This document shows positions 61,301-64,000 of a stretch of DNA of 64,000 nucleotides, piece after piece (the first letter of the stretch is position 1; each line of letters starts with the position of its first letter). The DNA comes from Saccharopolyspora phatthalungensis (GTDB taxonomy: Bacteria > Actinomycetota > Actinomycetes > Mycobacteriales > Pseudonocardiaceae). A program made the translations under genes and the position numbers. Under the pieces are notes generated by a model. That model had not been told where the DNA came from and did no database searches. It saw nothing but the letters and a program-made list of their open reading frames with translations. Location of the stretch: assembly GCF_014203395.1 (NCBI RefSeq), contig NZ_JACHIW010000002.1, forward strand, positions 1,240,001-1,304,000, given 5' to 3'.

Positions 61301-64000
61301 GCGAGTGGGCGTGCGGATGGCGGGCCACCCGCTACGCGGAGCCTGGCTGACCAGGATGTGCGGCGGCTGGCCGACGCGGTGGAACTGCGATACCGGGATA
61401 GCGCGGGTGGGCCGGGCACGCGCAGTGCGGAGCGGTTGCGGCGCAGGCTCCTGCATGTCCTGGAACTGACCGAGGAACTGGGCGGGAAACCAACCGTCGC
61501 GGACGCGCGGGATGTTCGGTTCGTTTCGGACTGGGTTCGGGATACCGGCCGAATGGAGGGGCCGACGGTAACCGCTGCGGACGTGCACGGCCTTGTGCAG
61601 GAGTTGACTGGGACCACCACGCATGTTCGCCGGCATGAGGTGCGCTACTTGGCCGGTGTTCTTCAGCGGGTGGAACAGGGGTTGGCACAGCGAGGCGAGC
61701 GGGCAACGGTGGCCGAACTGCGGGCGCAGTGGCGGCATGGAGCCACCCGGGCCGTGACGCTGCGGATGGGGGGTCGCAGCGAGAACACCGTGGCCTACCC
61801 GGCCAGCATGGCGTCATCGCGGTGGTGGCGAGCCTTCAACGGCGGCCGGGTGGACCTGGGCCAGGTGCGGCGGGCGATGGGGATCGCCGGGAATCGGGAG
61901 CCGCTCATCGTCGCGGTGGAGACGAGGCGGCGGTCGGCTGGTGCGGAAAAGTCGTTCCTGCTCAGCGATGCGGTTAGCGGTACGACCGCGCACCTGGACA
62001 CCCCGTGGGAGCTTGGGCGGTGGGTGGCCGGCACCGAGCAGTACCAGCGGATTGCCGGGAACAACCAGGACGGCCCGGTCGTCTTGGTCATCCTAGGCGG
62101 CAACGCCGCGCTTGGGGTGCATCTGAACCGAGACCAGCTCACGCGGGGATTCGCCCGGGGGCTCGGTGCGGGTGGCGACGGTGTCCGGCAGGTTCTTCTG
62201 GCGGAGGGCTATATCTCGCATTCGGGGCTTGGGGTGGTCGCCGTAGGTTCGCGGCCCGGTGATCGACGCGATGCGGGATTGCTGCTGCCCTCGGGTGCGC
62301 GAGCGAACGTGCTGGCGCTGCGACTGGATTCCATGCAAGAGAACACGATCGCCTACCCCGTCGACGCGGAGAACGTCCACGAGCTCCAGCGATTGGCCGA
62401 CTCGGATTCGCTGGATATGAGTTCGGTGCGGGAGGATGTGGACGCTGATTCACCGGTCTTCGTTTTGGCATGGACCGCACCGCGGGGCGGGTTCATCGTC
62501 GCCAGCGGGGATGCGTGGGAAACGCACGAGCTGACCCCGCGCCAGTTCGCTCGTCGGGTGGTCGAGGACGCTCGTTTTCACGAGATCGCCGGCAACGAGG
62601 CTGACCGCACGGTCGTCGTTTGCACGTACTTCCGGGAACATCGTGACGTGATGCCCGAGCGGGCCCGGCAGGAGTTGGCCGAGGGCTTCCGGGAGGCGGG
62701 ACATCGCGGGCCGATTCACGTCACCGTACGGAACAGTGACATGTACGGGCCCATTCTGGATCAGGTGGACGAACCACGCGTGGAGCAGTCCTTCGACCAC
62801 GTGGTCCCGTTGTCGCCGCAATTGCGGTTGGCGGTCCCGACGGGTTCAGGCGTGATCGACGCGGTCGCATACCCGCGCGACAGTACTGACGAGGCGACCT
62901 GGAGTCGGTGGGCAGAGTCGGAGCCTGACCTGGACTGGCTGCGGGAAGAGGTGCGCGATGAGTCACCGATCCTCGTGCTGGCGCGCTGGCAGCCTGATCA
63001 GACTTTCGCCCACGTCGACCCCGAAACCCGGGTCACCGGGGGCCTGAGCGCCGGAGCATTCGGGCGGCGAGTGGCGGGCGCATTGGGCGACATTGCGTCC
63101 TCGAATCCGGGCCGGGCCGTCGTCGTGTTCAATGTGCAGCCGGTTGACCGGGTTTCCACGGATTGGCACGTGGACCGGCAACTCGCGAGCGGAGTACGCC
63201 GATACGGCCACGAAGGGCCGGTTTATGTTGCTACCGTTGTGGAACACCATGAAGGCGGAGAGGTTCGGTTCGCACTATGGGACGTGATCCTCGCCGGAGG
63301 ACGTCCCCGCGCCGTCGAACTGTCGGTGCTGGAGTTGGAAAACTCCAACCCAGAGCATCTCTTGCTGGCAGCCGGTGGAACCCCGTCGGATATTTTTTGG
63401 TGGTCCGAATGGTCCTCCGGTGGTTTCCAGTTGCGCGGTGGGCAACGATTCGGACTGCAGTTGACGAACATTGTGCTCGCGCGGTTGTGGGGCGATGAGT
63501 TCGTGACGCCGTCGGGCCCCCTGTCGGCCTTCGAATTCGGCCGCCGGCTGGCGCTCAGCCGGGCTTATGACGACTATGTCGCCAGTGATGTATCTCCTGT
63601 CTTGCTGGCGACCGTGGGAGCCGAGACCGGACTCAGCGAGCAAGCCGCGCGTGCCTTCGCCCGGGGCGTCTGGAGCAACGACCCGGATCATGCTGTCCTC
63701 GTCACGGACCGGAATTTCCGGTTGCTGCGCGATGCCAACAGCGGGCCCGTGCTCCACCTCGACATAGACCCCCCGAGGTTCGTGCCGCCGCCGAACTGGT
63801 CCCCGGTGGCCGGGCTGAGTCGGCCCGCCGACGACGGCTTCGGGCCAGTGGTGAGGTATTCGCCCTCCGCAGTACCGCCGCGAGATCTTATCTTGGACAC
63901 GGACTGGATCGTCTCGGAAACCGGCCACCGCAAGCCATTCGTGGTCGTGGCGCAGCCGGTGCGGGGACGCTTCCATGTCTTTGATCAACCGGCCTGGACG
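52346..64000 (+). CDS. giant WXG100-like / 'lonely Cys' protein, at least 3885 aa, runs off the right edge
   Basis: One frame is open from a GTG at 52346 to the last base of the window. Residues 1-95 are helical and WXG100-like (GGFSGKAADRFAQRLEAF), followed by a hydrophobic stretch (about 110-230) and an Ala-rich helical part. Residues about 350-980 are a Pro/Gly/Ser/Thr-rich linker with SPG(T/A)V repeats. A long globular module follows from about 990: first a segment with an isolated Cys in LLGCA (about 1068), as in proteins named lonely Cys domain-containing, then helical and mixed parts. The module recurs from about 2775 (FGCGA near 2850) and reaches the window edge. Huge proteins of this kind with a CpnT-like N-terminus are known in actinomycetes and thought to be secreted, perhaps by type VII systems. 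Their function is not established. No immunity gene or C-terminal toxin domain is in view. Confidence 0.85.
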   Translation, partial: MSLLVPEEVRRLFQVLTGEDMTDADEDALFAVAAALESGAVAVGALGPAVGDVVGRVRGGFSGKAADRFAQRLEAFGPVLESGGVGVRELAGFVRNLALQVQYLKFVTVGGLLLLVAEIAWAVAMAGPTGGASMAWLAARFAVMRLLLTRWWGQLFMRLAMSQVVGVGLQVVMDAGAQGLQFALGTRKKWDAAMSEMAVGVGSFSGLLAVPLSALGNVVGNAIAKVLVRGLGDKIDAEVLAAAARQVAEEHAEQYPVASMARFADVVAKNLEGYTGMSVRAMWVARFGHGLGESLEEGLTEMLGEAGYGAISGQGAQWNPFSFTAGVSEAIGSGIGNLAGLAMRGQLIPAGRARDNANGTEASNTDTDASEELTTDSGSQTGKGSQPGEKPSFVEPLNDKPGSPKDKSNVDSGVPEPEPGVPVTSTVLPAGSAGIASPGEPGRVGTGAVVGDRPGTPPPPYSPPQSEDHARVHAPESGDATSVGDTPTGTPPPGYSQAADALRASPESSGVDSPDDSMGHPELSAPPVRGSVNQDGPLVPDARVTAGETRVDAPLDDHTTPGQSSMDNRGNGRGGPLGSDGGVTTAGSRVSAPPVHDPVGATHANSGTSDTGNLGVPVEHTVSVVDRISTAVDDARAVEPATGKPGSPADTPVTDATQAPGASSGGPAPETTPPAAAGEGAATEGGVAVPGQVPARGDGTATGAAAGTGPDAGNTDAARGAKPPSPGTVSPGAVSPGAVSPGTVSPGTVSSGGRVPGAGPVGLPADAVRVPVPAEAVSSGGVAEFLRARVDDAGTGPVVLASGDDAGSDVVVSPNQAADVARSLGRDIVALVPGRGRRGPRWMRFDAEGARPRPLSPPGPILAPQQTSPGRQELGAATDSATTVPTSPAAQARRASDTEPHTASSPARMSGQDTAWARQTLAESARTQPTPRERQPEARHAGQPSTGTSPAEGARGVSAAVAVNSAATDHWRDVTEIGRGTRQGVRSAGDRPRLEPLLFQGPRDSGDLIERAARLAPHLLDTQIVGVHVTRDGRAVLADGSLLEPEGFAAHVQHDRRFVPGPDIALLGCAAYQRPRPDTPSFAERFTRALGERAWVTDTEVFQTTDGAVHATETVITGDGRMLPMFPDGQGTGHWSLLDPDGHEVLSRRGPELRAALTGTTPPRYTDQTRPEPVIKWSDNGDELLRGWWAARADGASSAGQQLSDADVRELADAVELRYRDGVDRRPGKRGWERLRGRLVHVLELTEELGGQPTIANVRDIRLIADWIRDTGRMPGPTVTAADVHNAVQELTETTTNARPHELRYLADVLRQVEQEGQQRATVPELRAQWRHGATQAVTLRMGAEAENTVAYAASMASSRWWRNFHGGRINLDQLRQEMGITPDREPVIVVVEARRRTAGAEKSFLISDEIRGTTARLDTPRELGQRVAGTAQYQRIATSNPDGPLVLVVTGGNAALGPHLSRDNLAQGFADGLGDSSRQVLLAEGYISHDPAGLGLIAVGPRTDVRQRAGLVLPSGVQPSVLALRMGSTRWNAIAYPIDATNRDFLQYSSDSAPVSGDAALTISVSAQTTPQGGFIVADRNTWQTQHVSPREFAQHAIEDARSHAITYPDDERPIVVHTYAGTREQALPEHAQQELAKSLREAGHRGPVHVTAWDSATESIYPIAVVPWSPRVRLTIRTGSRVFDAVAYPRNSDEEATWRRWAESGPDLDWLPAQVRDESPILVLARPEPDGTFTYADPEALTTQDELLSAGAFGREVAAAVGEIAASNPSRAIAVFAVRPHGGVALGKHASQQLANGIRRHGHEGPVYLATAVQRGYGGTIRLWIQDVALVGGGPREAELSVLSLTSTTNPWERLLAAGGTSADVDWWKRWSSGSFRTGDLAGFALGPLNPTVVLARLSGEEFVTPSGTLSAFEFGRQLALSEPYQESPTAQSSSRRWGLVSGNPSPQSPTAGSSSLLLATVGAETGLSERAAHEFARGVRSTDPDRTIFVTDQDFRLQHLWRDTLVLPISMQTPPRLVPLPNWSPVAALSGPADDHFGPVVTYSPYKGQRWPQRALDTGWIASEVGHSRPFVVVARPVGGRFHVLDPQTGKRRALGPLDFGTIVTRNAAFQQSVSDDQTRPVVVMLEKWPSGLTEQDARSLATGLRSDGVQRPVFLSMGELTNGRSHALIEAPSAQSARLTHPASAIQAQRPTLISYLHGSHAKVGAQLRSYGLSRLLTELGYRSPQQPVVLLVGRESSGFTTPDGERVFDSTLGALLRRDPDYLNAIRGDWRRPLVILPVGGQNVPDASTQNLTGLTAELLGTPNADRPVYIAEHNIRPDGLAVAFQEDRGVVESGLRLLTPDRMQPPPARECFESHTLHVGVGQESAVNAVAFPVENDTTERWEKWGSLDYAGHGPVLRRAMEELDPDPLFVFVHVHNENVLVRNNYAQLEAPNPVELGTLIQGSPQFQRADGGHEGSTIVIVPDSEDSRPIPDWYARALAEGLRRVGGPPRPVYVYDGFYHEADDTDMVLDQLRSVTPELHWRQASDAAEPREILPRYQRDSPPSYDNAGEIASAITAVDRQRAAALADTTRPAQPVEVTETEIAAVRQRWSKQFHDAERALSALSADWVADLQARASAILSSVWQRPRQGDTSPAMAMQDLWDQMAQRIAFRLSHDEVETGAWAEAAAMVATVPSLPIVLAVRGADESITYPTWTRSPGFAAISPDRGRLLVLGSDHVIVPGESVTEARRSGADLLARTETEDGPQWILFRADGREPLPVEPPAAVTRLANPTPLMYFGPDDGAVAAQAAALASDMPGVQVVGIHVTPHGRARWPDGEAGPEESAERALCDRRFVAGLPVALFGCGAGQQSGPGETSFAQRFAARLRSYVWTTNASAVWQTSDGAVHATDTMITADGRMQPMFANGQGTGHWSLLDPDGQQVLSHGPELRAALTGTVAPRYTDQALPEPVIKWADNGSAAPVAVDEGALDELLSGWWAASGRADGGPPATRSLADQDVRRLADAVELRYRDSAGGPGTRSAERLRRRLLHVLELTEELGGKPTVADARDVRFVSDWVRDTGRMEGPTVTAADVHGLVQELTGTTTHVRRHEVRYLAGVLQRVEQGLAQRGERATVAELRAQWRHGATRAVTLRMGGRSENTVAYPASMASSRWWRAFNGGRVDLGQVRRAMGIAGNREPLIVAVETRRRSAGAEKSFLLSDAVSGTTAHLDTPWELGRWVAGTEQYQRIAGNNQDGPVVLVILGGNAALGVHLNRDQLTRGFARGLGAGGDGVRQVLLAEGYISHSGLGVVAVGSRPGDRRDAGLLLPSGARANVLALRLDSMQENTIAYPVDAENVHELQRLADSDSLDMSSVREDVDADSPVFVLAWTAPRGGFIVASGDAWETHELTPRQFARRVVEDARFHEIAGNEADRTVVVCTYFREHRDVMPERARQELAEGFREAGHRGPIHVTVRNSDMYGPILDQVDEPRVEQSFDHVVPLSPQLRLAVPTGSGVIDAVAYPRDSTDEATWSRWAESEPDLDWLREEVRDESPILVLARWQPDQTFAHVDPETRVTGGLSAGAFGRRVAGALGDIASSNPGRAVVVFNVQPVDRVSTDWHVDRQLASGVRRYGHEGPVYVATVVEHHEGGEVRFALWDVILAGGRPRAVELSVLELENSNPEHLLLAAGGTPSDIFWWSEWSSGGFQLRGGQRFGLQLTNIVLARLWGDEFVTPSGPLSAFEFGRRLALSRAYDDYVASDVSPVLLATVGAETGLSEQAARAFARGVWSNDPDHAVLVTDRNFRLLRDANSGPVLHLDIDPPRFVPPPNWSPVAGLSRPADDGFGPVVRYSPSAVPPRDLILDTDWIVSETGHRKPFVVVAQPVRGRFHVFDQPAWT
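54518..54592 (+). repeat. five tandem 15-base repeats in the giant gene linker
   Basis: Five in-frame copies of a unit like TCCCCAGGCACGGTG encode SPG(T/A)V five times in the low-complexity linker. The copies differ at two or three positions, so they are likely expanded and drifting. Confidence 0.85.
55316..64000 (+). repeat. internal two-copy duplication of a long module in the giant gene
   Basis: Copy A runs from about 55316 to 58690 and copy B from about 60670 past the window edge. Anchor sequences lie 5352 bases apart (TGHWSLLDPDG at 55739 and 61091), 5397 (SSRWWR) and 5376 (NWSPVA). About 2 kb of less similar sequence separates the copies. Several DNA blocks are still nearly identical. 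Confidence 0.8.

Overview
The window is high-GC actinomycete DNA, most likely from the Pseudonocardiales. Many starts are GTG, genes often overlap by ATGA or GTGA, there are DtxR/IdeR-type iron boxes and a PknB-type kinase, and the right end carries a giant WXG100-like 'lonely Cys' protein. The genus is my inference and no search was run.

Region 1 (1-27 kb) is a thiazoline/thiazolidine siderophore locus related to pyochelin, yersiniabactin and coelibactin. A leftward operon encodes an oligopeptide/nickel-type ABC importer (Tat-lipoprotein binding protein, two permeases, double ATPase) and a P450 cut by the window edge. A rightward operon encodes a type II thioesterase, a 2469-aa NRPS (ArCP-Cy-A-PCP-Cy-A-PCP), a saccharopine-dehydrogenase-like protein and a thiazolinyl imide reductase. 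An IdeR-like palindrome lies in front of each operon in the shared 419-bp promoter region. A convergent stand-alone methyltransferase follows. A third operon encodes a VOC protein, a second NRPS (TubC docking-Cy-A-PCP-TE) and two YbtP/YbtQ-like half-transporters. Three Cy and three A domains predict an aryl cap followed by three heterocycles. No aryl-AMP ligase or salicylate synthase is in view.

Region 2 (27-33.8 kb, leftward) holds a small HTH protein, a 1834-aa single-chain acyl-CoA carboxylase with eukaryote-like domain order, and an SDR oxidoreductase.

Region 3 (33.9-37 kb) is an unusual island. An XRE-TPR regulator is followed by two perfect palindromes and up to seven very small ORFs, several with Cys-pair motifs, interspersed with terminator-like hairpins.

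Region 4 (37.7-46.9 kb) is a second assembly line: KS-(AT scar)-ACP-aminotransferase-luciferase-like monooxygenase, then C-A-PCP, then a TubC-docked lone C domain. The domain order is that of microginin synthetase MicA, which builds an alpha-hydroxy-beta-amino acyl unit. Two oddities stand out. The AT domain has been removed in frame, leaving its borders, and the monooxygenase domain is split between two frames, which looks like a frameshift in one fused protein. This is my best candidate for an undescribed pathway.

Region 5 (46.9-64 kb) holds a membrane Ser/Thr kinase, a secreted beta-helix protein, a zinc alcohol dehydrogenase with a divergent TetR regulator, and one reading frame open from 52346 past the right edge (at least 3885 aa). 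That protein has a WXG100-like N-terminus, a Pro/Gly/Ser-rich linker and a long module present twice about 5.4 kb apart.
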